64,000 bases of DNA. Origin: Streptomyces sp. G-G2. Lineage in GTDB: Bacteria; Actinomycetota; Actinomycetes; Streptomycetales; Streptomycetaceae. A program made the translations under genes and the position numbers. The stretch is from positions 1 to 64,000 of the forward strand of contig NZ_JASISO010000041.1 of NCBI RefSeq assembly GCF_030063135.1, read 5' to 3'. Positions 1 through 8,604 of this stretch are shown here, one piece after another. Each line of letters starts with the position of its first letter. The first letter of the stretch is position 1. The notes under the pieces are model-generated. The model was not told the DNA's origin, made no database searches, and was given only the letters and a program-made list of their open reading frames with translations.

Positions 1-1278
1 GGCGGGGGTGGGATGGGGCGGGACGTCCGAAGGGCGGGGGGCGGGCTCGGGGAGGTGGGTGTCCAGGCGGGTGAGACAGGTCCGGCGCTGGACCACGGAC
101 AGGGCAGCGACTCCTGCGCCCAGGAGGAGCCAGCCGAGCGGGCCTGCCGTCATGACCACGCCGGTGAGCAGGAGGGGGCCGGCGCACTTCTGCACGGACT
201 GCGCCATACCCGCCACGCCGATGTAGGAGGCCCGGGACTCTTCCGGGGCGAGGGAGACGGCCAGTTCCCAGGAGCTGACGGAACGGATCAGCTCGGCCAC
301 CGTGACCAGCATGGCGGCCGCGAGCATCGCGGCGGAGGCGGTCCAGACACCGCCGCCGGTGGCAGTGGCCAGGACGACGCAGCACGAGAGGAGGGCGACG
401 CCGTAGAAGAGCGCGGCGCCGGCGGCCTGGCGCGGCTCTTTGACCCTGGCCGACACGTGCAGCTGGAGGACGACTACCAGCACGGTGTTGAGCGCCAGGA
501 AGGCCGGGACGAAGGCGTGGGGGGCCGAGGTGTGGTTCACGAGCCAGAGCGGCAGGCCGACGTTGAGGATCGAGTCGTCGAGGCTGAGCGGGATGTCCAG
601 CAGGACGAACCGCAGGTACGCGCGGTCACGCCAAGGGCTCGCGGGAGCGCTGGGCCTGGCGTCGGTGGAGCGGGCCACGACGTGGCCCCGGGCCTGGGGT
701 TCACGGGTGCGCCACACGAGGGCGGCGGCCAGCAGGAACGACACGGCGTTGGCCAGGATCAGGACGTAGTACGCCTCGCGCGTGCCGACGGCGAGACCGA
801 TCGCGGCGATTCCCGCGCCCACCGCGTAACCGGCGTTCGCCGCACTGCGGGAGAGCGCCTGGTAGGTCGAGCGGCGCTCGCCCGCGACGCGGGTGGCGAA
901 CAGCATCTCCAGCGTCTTGGCCGCCCGGTCGCCCAGGTAGGTGACCGCGACCACCAGCAGCAGTACGTCGAACCTCGTGCACACCACCGTCAGCCCGAGG
1001 GTGACCACGCGCAGCAGGTGGGCTCCGATGAGCAGGGACCGTACGGGGAACCGGCCGGCCAGGCGGCCCGCCAGCGGCGACCCGGCGATCCCCGCCACCC
1101 CGGCCACGCCGAGCAGCAGGCCCAGCCGTTCGGCGCTGAGCCCGACGACGAAGGTGAAGTACAGGACCGACGCGGCGGCCCACACCCCCGAGCCGGTCCG
1201 GTCCAGCAGCTGCGCGAGCAGCATGATCCGCGCGTCCCGCCCACCCGGCGGCCGACGCAACTGCGCACCCAGCCCCAT
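1..1278 (-). CDS. MFS transporter, 3' end outside window
   Basis: Read from an ATG at 1278 leftwards, the frame stays open to base 1 (426 codons), so the C-terminus lies outside the window. The translation has about twelve hydrophobic segments, starts MGLGAQLRRPPGG and contains a cytoplasmic loop of the kind found between MFS helices 2 and 3. It is an inner-membrane secondary transporter, probably an exporter; the substrate cannot be read. A GGGGGCGG stretch lies just upstream as a possible ribosome binding site. Two palindromic operators start 18 bp upstream of the ATG, so the pump is probably repressor-controlled. No regulator gene is adjacent inside the window. Confidence 0.85.
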   Translation of the reverse strand, partial: MGLGAQLRRPPGGRDARIMLLAQLLDRTGSGVWAAASVLYFTFVVGLSAERLGLLLGVAGVAGIAGSPLAGRLAGRFPVRSLLIGAHLLRVVTLGLTVVCTRFDVLLLVVAVTYLGDRAAKTLEMLFATRVAGERRSTYQALSRSAANAGYAVGAGIAAIGLAVGTREAYYVLILANAVSFLLAAALVWRTREPQARGHVVARSTDARPSAPASPWRDRAYLRFVLLDIPLSLDDSILNVGLPLWLVNHTSAPHAFVPAFLALNTVLVVVLQLHVSARVKEPRQAAGAALFYGVALLSCCVVLATATGGGVWTASAAMLAAAMLVTVAELIRSVSSWELAVSLAPEESRASYIGVAGMAQSVQKCAGPLLLTGVVMTAGPLGWLLLGAGVAALSVVQRRTCLTRLDTHLPEPAPRPSDVPPHPTPA

Positions 1279-1293
1279 CGTCCGCCCCCGAAG

Positions 1294-1356
1294 TATCTTG
1301 ACGTCAAGAGATCTGCGAACGGCAGCCTGCCGGAGATCACTCTCGACGTCAAGATA
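1294..1356 (-). promoter_or_regulatory. Paired palindromic operators upstream of the MFS gene
   Basis: TCTTGACGTCAAGA at 1296-1309 is a perfect 14-bp palindrome. A second copy, TCTCGACGTCAAGA at 1341-1354, differs by one base. They lie 45 bp apart, just upstream of the start at 1278. The form resembles operators of MarR-type repressors, but the protein that binds is inferred. Confidence 0.6.
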
Positions 1357-1930
1357 TTCCTGCCCCCTCAGCCCGCCCCGCCCCAGGGCCCGGACCGGGC
1401 ACAAGTAGCCATCAAAGCGCTACACATCCACCACGGGCGGCCGCCTGCGGGCTGCCCGGGCATGAAAGAACGTCTGACGAGCGTGAAGTCGGGTCAGGCG
1501 ACATCCGACACTCAACGTCCCCACCCAATGCCCCTTTTGTCGGTGTCTGCCTCACCCATCGCGAGCCAATCGGCGTCTTGACCTGCTCCTACTTCGGCTG
1601 GGCCGTCGTGTGAGCCCATGACGGCCCGCAGCCGCCTGCCGACCACGACTGTGTGGCGATTCGTGGCGGCTTATACCCAACCCGGGCCGGTCCGCCACCC
1701 GCCGAGACGGCCACCGCCCATCACGGCGATCGTGCGTGCTTGTCGCCCGTCGCCTGTCGCCTGTGGTCTGTGGCTGTTCGCCGCCTCCCGGGCCCCGGCC
1801 GCTCCACGCGATCCCGGGTCAGGGGACAGCCTCCCCCTGCCCTTCCTCCGGGGGCCGCCCGACCCCGCCCCGAGAAAACCCGCCCCCCGGCGAAGCCGGG
1901 ACCCGACCCCGGGCACCCACCCGACCCCGC
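1357..1930. other. Intergenic region without recognised gene
   Basis: This stretch lies between the promoter of the MFS gene and the 3' end of the EamA gene. Open frames here have no recognisable domain and overlap one another. A simple-sequence run of GTCGCCTGT-like units occurs near 1740-1775. Nothing else is supported. Confidence 0.5.
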
Positions 1931-2884
1931 CTATCCCCGCTTGCGCATCTGGGAGCGGACCGCCCCCATGCTGGCCGCGATGACCAGGGAGATCGCCAGG
2001 GCGTCCAGGGCCGACAGCGCCTGGTGGAGGACCAGGAAGCCCGCGGTCGCGGCGATGGCCGGCTCCAGGCTCATCAGGATCGCGAAGGTGGGCGCGGGCA
2101 GGCGGCGCAGGGCGAGCAGCTCCAGCGTGTACGGGAGCACCGAGGACATCAGCGCCACGCCGACGCCGAGGGCGAGGGTGCTGGGTACGAGCAGGGCCGA
2201 GCCCGCCTCGATGATCCCCAGCGGCAGCGACAGCACCGCCGCGACGGCCATCGCCAGCGCGAGCCCGTCGGCCTGCGGGAAGCGACGGCCGGTCCGGGCG
2301 CTGAAGACGATGTACGCCGCCCACATCACCCCGGCGCCCAGTGCGAACGCCGCCCCGGCCAGGTCGAGCGAGCCGAAGCCGGCGCCTCCGCCGTGGCCCG
2401 AGAGCAGGACGATGCCGACCAGCGCGAGCCCCGCCCACAGGAGGTTCACCAGTCGCCGCGAGACGATGACGGACAGCGCGAGGGGCCCGAGGACCTCCAA
2501 GGTGACGGCCGGGCCGAGCGGGATCCGGTCCACCGCCTGGTAGAACAGCCCGTTCATCCCGGCCATGGTGATGCCGAAGACCAGCACGGTGACCCAGTCG
2601 GAGCGCGTGTAGCCGCGCACCTTGGGGCGGCAGACCAGCAGCAGTACGAGCGCGGCGGCGGCCAGCCGCAGCGTGACCACGCCCGCCGCCCCCGCGCGCG
2701 GCATGATCATCACCGCGAGGGCCGCTCCGAACTGCACCGAGAGCCCCGCCGAGACGACCAGCGCGACCGGCCCGAAGCGGGGTCCCTTGGCCTGGGGCAC
2801 CGGAGTCGGGGTGGAGGGAGCGGCGGCGACGGCAGGGGCAGCAGCAGGAGCAGGAGTCGTCGGGGACGTGGAAGGTACGGGCAT
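1931..2884 (-). CDS. EamA-family (DMT) exporter
   Basis: This 317-aa membrane protein has a Pro/Ala/Thr-rich N-terminal tail of about 35 residues followed by about ten hydrophobic helices. The helices form two tandem EamA repeats, with the second beginning near residue 175. The family includes RhtA-type exporters of amino acids and small metabolites in the cytoplasmic membrane; the substrate here is not determinable. The ATG at 2884 follows a TAGCCT hexamer by 6 nt and has no correctly spaced ribosome binding site, which suggests a leaderless transcript. The downstream neighbour is the MFS pump on the same strand, 650 bp away. Confidence 0.88.
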   Translation of the reverse strand: MPVPSTSPTTPAPAAAPAVAAAPSTPTPVPQAKGPRFGPVALVVSAGLSVQFGAALAVMIMPRAGAAGVVTLRLAAAALVLLLVCRPKVRGYTRSDWVTVLVFGITMAGMNGLFYQAVDRIPLGPAVTLEVLGPLALSVIVSRRLVNLLWAGLALVGIVLLSGHGGGAGFGSLDLAGAAFALGAGVMWAAYIVFSARTGRRFPQADGLALAMAVAAVLSLPLGIIEAGSALLVPSTLALGVGVALMSSVLPYTLELLALRRLPAPTFAILMSLEPAIAATAGFLVLHQALSALDALAISLVIAASMGAVRSQMRKRG

Positions 2885-2890
2885 CTCTCC

Positions 2891-2896
2891 AGGCTA
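2891..2896 (-). promoter_or_regulatory. -10 element, leaderless EamA transcript
   Basis: TAGCCT read on the minus strand ends 6 nt before the ATG at 2884. This spacing puts the transcription start at or near the A of the start codon. No good -35 is visible. Confidence 0.45.
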
Positions 2897-2904
2897 AGGG
2901 GTGA

Positions 2905-2948
2905 GTAAGGACCCGCCGCGCGTGTTTTCCCTTACAAAACGTCCTTAC
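2905..2948. promoter_or_regulatory. Nested inverted repeats between EamA and the FAD/Fe-S gene
   Basis: GTAAGGAC (2905-2912) pairs with GTCCTTAC (2941-2948). Inside it GTTTT (2924-2928) pairs with AAAAC (2936-2940). The patch is AT-rich for this genome. It could terminate the oxidoreductase message or act as an operator for the EamA gene. Confidence 0.4.
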
Positions 2949-2957
2949 GGCGCCCCC

Positions 2958-5735
2958 TTACAGCGCCTCCGCCAACAGTTCCGCCAGGTGGCGGGCCCGG
3001 AGTCCGCCCAGTTCGGCGATCTGGGTCCGGCAGGAGAACCCGTCGGCCAGGACGGCGGCCTCCGGTCCCGCCGCGCGCAGCGCCGGGAGCAGCTGTTCCT
3101 CCGCGCACGCCACCGACACCTCGTGGTGGCCGGGCTCGAAGCCGAAGTTCCCGGCCAGTCCGCAGCACCCGCCGCTCAGCTCGCCGGTCAGCCCGGCCCG
3201 CTCGCGCAGCCGCCGTTCCGCGCCGTCGCCGAGGACCGCGTGCTGGTGGCAGTGGGTCTGCCCGGCGACCGGGCGCTCCAGGCGGGGAGGCCGCCACCCC
3301 GGGGCGCGCTCCTCCAGTACCTGCGCGAAGGTCCGTACCGAGGCGGCCAGCCGGGCCGCGCGCGGGTCGTCCGGGAGCAGTGCCGGAAGGTCGGTGCGCA
3401 GCGCCGCCGCGCAGCTCGGCTCCAGCACGACCACGGGAACCCGTACGCCGCCCTCCCCGTCCCCCGCACCCACCGCACCCGCCCCCTCCACCGCGTCCAG
3501 CGTCCGCCGCAGCACCTTGCGCGCCGCGTCCAGTCGCCCCGTCGACACGTACGTCAGCCCGCAGCACACCCGGCCGCCCGGCAGCGCGACCGTCAGCCCC
3601 GCCGCCTCCAGGACCCGTACGGCGGCGTGCCCGACCTGCGGGGACAGGTACTCCGTGAACGTGTCGGGCCACAGCACGACATCCGCGCGCCCCGAACCAC
3701 CGCCGGATCCACCCCCCGTTCGGCCGCCGCCCCACCCCCGGCTGAACGGCGCCCGCGCCACCTCCGGCAGCGACCGCTCCCGGGCCAGCCCCGGCACCGG
3801 CACCACCCGCCCGGCCGCGTTGACCAGCGGGGCCGCCCGCAGGGCGGCGATGGTGCGCAGCCAGCGCGGCAGGCCGCCCATCGTGTAGTGGGCCAGGGGC
3901 CGGACCCGGCCCGCCCAGTGCCGGTGCAGGAACTCGCTCTTGTACGTCGCCATGTCCACTCCCACCGGGCAGTCGCTGAGGCACCCCTTGCAGCCGAGGC
4001 ACAGGTCCAGGGCCTCCCGCACCTCCTCCGAGCGCCACCCGTCGGTCACGATCTCCCCGGCCAGCATCTCGTGCAGCAGCCGGGCCCGGCCGCGCGTGGA
4101 GTGCCGTTCCTCGCCGGTGACCCGGTACGAGGGGCACATGACCCCCACCCCCGGTTCGGTGGACCGGCATTTCGCGATGCCGACGCAGCGCGCCACCTCC
4201 CCGGCGAGGGGGGCGGTCGCGGGCAGTACCGCGAAGCGCAGGTTCTCGTCGAGCAGGGCCGGGCGGGCGAGCATCCCGGGGTTCATGCCGCCCGCCGGGT
4301 CCCACACGTCCTTGTACGCGCCGAAGAGCCGGACGATCTCGGCGCCGTACATCTTCGGCAGGAGTTCCGCGCGCGCCTGCCCGTCCCCGTGCTCCCCCGA
4401 GAGGGAGCCGCCGTGGGCCACGACCAGGTCGGCCAGTTCCTCCGAGAAGGTGCGGAAGCGGGCCACCCCGGCCGCCGAGACGAGGTCGAAGTCGATACGG
4501 ACGTGCACGCAGCCTTCGCCGAAGTGCCCGTACGGGGTCCCGCGCAGCCCGTGCGCCGCCAGCAGGCCCCGGAAGTCCCGCAGATAGGCGCCCAGCCGGG
4601 CGGGCGGAACCGCGCAGTCCTCCCAGCCGGGCCAGGCCATCCGCCCGTCCGGCCCCCTGGTCGCCGTGCCGGCCGCGTCCTCCCTGATCCGCCACAGCGC
4701 GCGCTGCCCGGCCGGGTCCTCGACCACGAGCACGTCCACCGCGTCGGCCGCCCGCGCGACCTCCCGCGCCGCGCCCGCGTCCCGCGTCTCCACGAACAGC
4801 CACGCACCCCCGCGCGGCAGCCCCGCGCCCCCGGAAACGGAACCGGGGCCGCCGCCCACCAGGTCGGCCGCCATCCCCTCCACCGTCAGCGGGCCGTACG
4901 GCAGCAGCCCCGCCGCCGCGTCCGCCGCCGCGCTCTCGTCGGCGTACCCCAGGACCACGAGCACCGGCGCGCGCGGCGCTTCCACGAGGCGCACGACGGC
5001 TTCGGTCACCACCCCGAGCGTCCCCTCGCTCCCGCAGAAGGCCCGGGCCACGTCCGCGCCCCGCTCGGGCAGCAGCGCGTCCAGCGCGTAGCCGGAGATC
5101 CGCCGGGTGAGCCCCTGGGGCATCCCGGTGCGCAGGGCCGCCAGGTTCGCGTCGACCAGTTCGCGCAGCCCGGCCGGGGCGCCCGCCCCGTCCCGCCCGA
5201 GGCGGTGGACGGCGGGAGCGGGCCCGTAGGTCAGCACCTCCAGCGCGGCCACGTTGTCGGCGGTGGTGCCCCAGGCGACCGAGTGCGCACCGCACGCGTT
5301 GTTGCCGATCATGCCGCCCAGGGTGCAGCGGGAGTGCGTGGACGGGTCGGGGCCGAAGGTCAGCCCGTACGGCCGGGCCGCCGCCCGCAAGTCGTCCAGC
5401 ACCAGGCCCGGCTGGACGACGGCGGTGCGCGCGCCCGGGTCGAGGGAGACCAGCGCCCGCATGTGCCGGGTGAGGTCGAGCACCACCCCGGTGCCGGTGG
5501 CCTGGCCCGCGATCGAGGTGCCGCCGCCGCGCGGCACCACCGGGACCCCGGCCCCGGCGCACACCGCGAGGGCCGCGGCGACGTCGGCGGTGTCCCGGGG
5601 AGCCACCACGCCCAGCGGTACCCGGCGGTAGTTCGAGGCGTCCATGGTGACCAACGCCCGTGCGGCCGCCGAGAAGTCCACCTCTCCGCGCAGTTCCGCC
5701 CGCAATGCCCGTTCGAGATCCCCGGATGACGTCAC
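2958..5735 (-). CDS. Fused FAD-linked oxidase / Fe-S 2-hydroxyacid dehydrogenase (YdiJ-like)
   Basis: The N-terminal half is a GlcD-type FAD-binding module with the glycine-rich VVPRGGGTSIAG motif, followed by a FAD-oxidase C domain with GEHGDGQARAELLPKMYG. The C-terminal half is a ferredoxin/HdrD-type module: CLGCKGCLSDCPVG binds a 4Fe-4S cluster, and two CCG boxes (CCGLTYVSTG, CCGLAGNFGF) follow. The order matches E. coli YdiJ, a D-2-hydroxyglutarate dehydrogenase; substrate identity is inferred. I chose the GTG at 5735 (925 aa) because GGAGGG lies 8 nt upstream. An upstream start at 5813 would add a low-complexity leader. It is transcribed divergently from serC, a pathway known to make 2-hydroxyglutarate as a side product. 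Confidence 0.85.
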   Translation of the reverse strand: MTSSGDLERALRAELRGEVDFSAAARALVTMDASNYRRVPLGVVAPRDTADVAAALAVCAGAGVPVVPRGGGTSIAGQATGTGVVLDLTRHMRALVSLDPGARTAVVQPGLVLDDLRAAARPYGLTFGPDPSTHSRCTLGGMIGNNACGAHSVAWGTTADNVAALEVLTYGPAPAVHRLGRDGAGAPAGLRELVDANLAALRTGMPQGLTRRISGYALDALLPERGADVARAFCGSEGTLGVVTEAVVRLVEAPRAPVLVVLGYADESAAADAAAGLLPYGPLTVEGMAADLVGGGPGSVSGGAGLPRGGAWLFVETRDAGAAREVARAADAVDVLVVEDPAGQRALWRIREDAAGTATRGPDGRMAWPGWEDCAVPPARLGAYLRDFRGLLAAHGLRGTPYGHFGEGCVHVRIDFDLVSAAGVARFRTFSEELADLVVAHGGSLSGEHGDGQARAELLPKMYGAEIVRLFGAYKDVWDPAGGMNPGMLARPALLDENLRFAVLPATAPLAGEVARCVGIAKCRSTEPGVGVMCPSYRVTGEERHSTRGRARLLHEMLAGEIVTDGWRSEEVREALDLCLGCKGCLSDCPVGVDMATYKSEFLHRHWAGRVRPLAHYTMGGLPRWLRTIAALRAAPLVNAAGRVVPVPGLARERSLPEVARAPFSRGWGGGRTGGGSGGGSGRADVVLWPDTFTEYLSPQVGHAAVRVLEAAGLTVALPGGRVCCGLTYVSTGRLDAARKVLRRTLDAVEGAGAVGAGDGEGGVRVPVVVLEPSCAAALRTDLPALLPDDPRAARLAASVRTFAQVLEERAPGWRPPRLERPVAGQTHCHQHAVLGDGAERRLRERAGLTGELSGGCCGLAGNFGFEPGHHEVSVACAEEQLLPALRAAGPEAAVLADGFSCRTQIAELGGLRARHLAELLAEAL

Positions 5736-5851
5736 GGCGCCCACCCTCCCACTCCCTTCCCCGGCCCCTCCCCCGACCCTCCCGCCGCCCGCCCGATCCC
5801 CCGTGCGTCTCATCCGCTGGACGTGCGTCCGAACCCGGCGACCCGACCCGA

Positions 5852-5857
5852 TACCCT
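5852..5857 (+). promoter_or_regulatory. -10 element, leaderless serC transcript
   Basis: TACCCT ends 6 nt before the GTG at 5864, and no Shine-Dalgarno sequence precedes that codon. No clear -35 is visible. Confidence 0.5.
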
Positions 5858-5863
5858 CCGCTC

Positions 5864-6982
5864 GTGGCTGAGATCCAGATTCCCGCTGACATCAAGCCCG
5901 CCGACGGTCGTTTCGGCGCGGGCCCCTCCAAGGTGCGGACGGACGCGCTGGACGCGCTGGCCGCCACCGGTACCTCCCTTCTCGGAACCTCTCACCGACA
6001 GGCCCCGGTCAAGAACCTGGTCGGCTCGGTGCGCCAGGGTGTCCGGGACCTCTTCTCCCTCCCCGAGGGCTACGAGGTGATCCTGGGCAACGGCGGCTCC
6101 ACCGCCTTCTGGGACATCGCGACCGCCGGGCTGATCGAGCGGAAGTCCCAGCACCTCACCTTCGGCGAGTTCTCGTCGAAGTTCGCGACGGCCGCGAAGC
6201 TCGCGCCGTGGCTGGACGCGCCGTCCGTGATCTCCTCGGACCCGGGCACGCACCCCGACCCGGTCGCCGAGGCGGGCGTGGACGTCTACGCGTACACGCA
6301 CAACGAGACCTCGACGGGTGTCGCCGCGCCGATCAAGCGCGTCGCGGGCGCCGACGCCGGTTCCCTCGTCCTGGTGGACGCGACCTCGGGCGCGGGCGGC
6401 CTGCCCGTGGACATCACCGAGACCGACGTCTACTACTTCGCCCCGCAGAAGTCCTTCGCCTCCGAAGGCGGCCTGTGGCTGGCCGCGTTCTCCCCGGCGG
6501 CCCTGGAACGCGCGGCCCGTGTGCACGCCTCCGGCAGGCACATCCCGGAGTTCTTCTCGCTGCCGACCGCGATCGACAACTCGGTCAAGAACCAGACGTA
6601 CAACACCCCGGCGCTGTCCACCCTCTTCCTGCTGAACCAGCAGCTGGAGTGGATCAACAGCCAGGGCGGCCTGGACTGGGCGACGGCCCGTACGGCGTCC
6701 AGCGCGGCGAACCTGTACGGCTGGGCCGAGGCGTCGAAGCACGCGGAGCCCTTCGTCACGGACCCGTCGAAGCGTTCCTCGGTCATCGGCACGATCGACT
6801 TCTCGGACGACATCGACGCGGCGGCGATCGCCAAGGTGCTGCGCGCCAACGGCATCGTGGACACCGAGCCGTACCGCAAGCTCGGCCGCAACCAGCTGCG
6901 CGTGGCGATGTTCCCGGCGATCGACCCGGCGGACGTGCAGGCCCTGACGGCCTGCGTCGACTACGTGATCGAGAAGCTCTGA
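5864..6982 (+). CDS. serC: Phosphoserine transaminase
   Basis: The 372-aa product is a class V aminotransferase. It converts 3-phosphohydroxypyruvate and glutamate to 3-phosphoserine and 2-oxoglutarate in serine biosynthesis (EC 2.6.1.52). Lys196 in FAPQKSFASEGG is the PLP lysine. The N-terminus, with ADIKPADGRFGAGPSK and GTSHRQ, matches the actinobacterial form. The GTG at 5864 gives the usual family length; the frame is open further upstream but carries no protein-like sequence. It is monocistronic: a TACCCT hexamer lies 6 nt before the start and a strong hairpin terminator follows 19 bp after the stop. Confidence 0.96.
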   Translation: MAEIQIPADIKPADGRFGAGPSKVRTDALDALAATGTSLLGTSHRQAPVKNLVGSVRQGVRDLFSLPEGYEVILGNGGSTAFWDIATAGLIERKSQHLTFGEFSSKFATAAKLAPWLDAPSVISSDPGTHPDPVAEAGVDVYAYTHNETSTGVAAPIKRVAGADAGSLVLVDATSGAGGLPVDITETDVYYFAPQKSFASEGGLWLAAFSPAALERAARVHASGRHIPEFFSLPTAIDNSVKNQTYNTPALSTLFLLNQQLEWINSQGGLDWATARTASSAANLYGWAEASKHAEPFVTDPSKRSSVIGTIDFSDDIDAAAIAKVLRANGIVDTEPYRKLGRNQLRVAMFPAIDPADVQALTACVDYVIEKL

Positions 6983-7000
6983 CCCTTCGCCTCGAACAGC

Positions 7001-7037
7001 CGCAGCCCCCGGTGACCTCCTGTCACCGGGGGCTGCG
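7001..7037 (+). terminator. Rho-independent-type terminator of serC
   Basis: Perfect 16-bp stem CGCAGCCCCCGGTGAC / GTCACCGGGGGCTGCG around a 5-nt loop. No T-tract follows, as is usual in Streptomyces. Confidence 0.85.
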
Positions 7038-7227
7038 CGTTCTCCGGCTACAACTCTTCACACCCCGGGACTTTGGTCCCAAAAATCGGGGCAAAGGCTC
7101 TGCAAACGGAACGCCCCGAGTCCCCTTGCGGCCTGCGCGTTCACCCCGGGGGACCTTCGGCAGGCCCTTCCCCCACCCTCTCGCCGCCCTGCAACCAAGC
7201 GCCCTGGATGTCCCTCATGTCTGGTGT

Positions 7228-7245
7228 GCCAGGAAAAATCCTGGC
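7228..7245 (+). repeat. Small leader hairpin upstream of the secreted-protein gene
   Basis: GCCAGGA-AAAA-TCCTGGC is a perfect 7-bp inverted repeat ending 26 nt before the ATG at 7272 and just ahead of the AGGAGG ribosome binding site. It may be an operator or an mRNA 5' structure. Confidence 0.4.
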
Positions 7246-7271
7246 TCCCGGCCCGTTCAGGAGGAATCCTC

Positions 7272-7853
7272 ATGCGCAAGGCAGTCAAGCTCTCGGCGAT
7301 CGCGCTCGCCTCGTCGATGGTTCTCGTCGCCCCGGCCTACGCCTTCGCCGCGGACGCGCCCACCGGCCCGTCGGCGCAGGCCGACAACTCGCCGTCCCCC
7401 GACCGCGAGGACACCGCCCGGCTCGGCGTCACGTCCCCCGCCCCGGACCCCGCGCCGCGGCCCTCCACCCTCCAGCTCTCCACCGACTTCGGCCGCCCCG
7501 GCGACAAGGTCGCCGTCACCGTCAAGACCACCCGGAAGTCCGCCTCGGTCTCGTCCGGCGCCTTCGGCGGCAAGGTCGACCTGAAGAACGACGGCAAGGG
7601 CACCTGGACCGGCACCGCGACCGTCGCCGCCAACGTCACGTCCGGCTACTACGGCGTCGACGCCTTCGCGGGCGGCAAGAAGTTCGACACCGCCAAGTTC
7701 TCCACCGAGGCCAAGGGCGGACACAGCGGCCACAGCGGCCACCACGACGTGACGCCGCTCAACCCGAGCCGGCACAAGAAGCCCAGGGGCTCCGTCAACA
7801 CCGGCCAGGCCCCCGCCGGTTACATCGCAGAGGGCACCGCGACCCATGGCTGA
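7272..7853 (+). CDS. Secreted protein of unknown function, partner of sortase
   Basis: This 193-aa protein starts at an ATG preceded by CAGGAGGAATCCTC. Residues 1-27 form a classic Sec signal peptide: MRKAVK, a hydrophobic core, then AYAFAADA. The mature part has a Pro/Ser/Asp-rich linker and a beta-rich domain (about residues 70-150) with repeated GxVxVTVK-type strands. It ends in a His/Gly tail containing GHSGHSGHH. No LPXTG-type sorting signal is visible. The stop overlaps the start of the downstream class F sortase gene by 8 bp, so the two are translated as one unit and the protein is likely a substrate or partner of that enzyme. I recognise no named family. Confidence 0.8.
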   Translation: MRKAVKLSAIALASSMVLVAPAYAFAADAPTGPSAQADNSPSPDREDTARLGVTSPAPDPAPRPSTLQLSTDFGRPGDKVAVTVKTTRKSASVSSGAFGGKVDLKNDGKGTWTGTATVAANVTSGYYGVDAFAGGKKFDTAKFSTEAKGGHSGHSGHHDVTPLNPSRHKKPRGSVNTGQAPAGYIAEGTATHG

Positions 7854-8493
7854 GCGGTCCCCCCTCCGCCGCCAGGGCGGCCACGGGCGCCGTACGCGCC
7901 GCGCGGCCGCCCTGGCGGGCGCCGCGGGCCTCACCGCCGTCCTCGTCACCGGCTGCTCCGGCGGTGACGGCCCGGCGACGACGGCCGGCGGCGCCTCGTC
8001 CGCCTCCCCCGTCTCGGCCGCCTCCGTCCTGAAGCCGTCCGTCCCGGACCGGATCCGGATCCCCGGCATCGAGGTCGACGCCCCGCTCGACACGGTCGGC
8101 CTCGACGCCCAAGGCGTCATGCGGGAACCGGACTTCAGCAAACCGAAGGACGCGGCCTGGTACAAGGACGGCCCCACCCCCGGCGAGCGGGGCGCCTCCG
8201 CCGTCGTCGGCCACCTGGACACCCCGCAGGCCCCCGAGGCCGTCTTCTTCAACCTCAACAAACTGAAGGAGAACGAGCAGATCGAGATCCACCGCGCCGA
8301 CGGCAGCACCGCCGTCTTCGCCGTGGACGACGTGGAGACGTACAAGAAGGACGCGTTCCCCAGCGAAAAGGTCTACGGGGACACCCACGGCAAGGCCGAA
8401 CTGCGCCTGATCACCTGCGGCGGCCGGTTGACCGCCGACCGCCACTGGGACTCCGACGTCGTGGTCTTCGCCCACCTCACCGGCAAGCGGTAG
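7846..8493 (+). CDS. Class F sortase
   Basis: The 215-aa product begins with an Arg-rich stretch and a hydrophobic segment ending in LVTGC, a lipobox-like or membrane-anchor sequence (Cys at about 38). A sortase fold follows from about residue 65. The catalytic triad is visible: His123 in VVGHLDT, Cys191 in LITCGG and Arg199 in ADRHW. Class F sortases are actinobacterial extracytoplasmic transpeptidases or proteases that act on secreted proteins. The gene overlaps the preceding secreted-protein gene (ATGGCTGA), indicating translational coupling. No canonical LPXTG substrate is encoded nearby. Confidence 0.9.
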   Translation: MAERSPLRRQGGHGRRTRRAAALAGAAGLTAVLVTGCSGGDGPATTAGGASSASPVSAASVLKPSVPDRIRIPGIEVDAPLDTVGLDAQGVMREPDFSKPKDAAWYKDGPTPGERGASAVVGHLDTPQAPEAVFFNLNKLKENEQIEIHRADGSTAVFAVDDVETYKKDAFPSEKVYGDTHGKAELRLITCGGRLTADRHWDSDVVVFAHLTGKR

Positions 8494-8604
8494 CGGTCCG
8501 TCACGCGAGCGGCAGCCGTACGCCGCGCGCGCGGCGGCCCGACACCCGCGATACCTTCGGGGCTTCGGCATTCGGTGAATGCGGTACAGCTTGGAGGCAG
8601 CGGC

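Noticed and set aside
2901..5729. Long plus-strand frame over the FAD/Fe-S gene
   Set aside because: No domains; the opposite strand has unambiguous FAD and Fe-S motifs.
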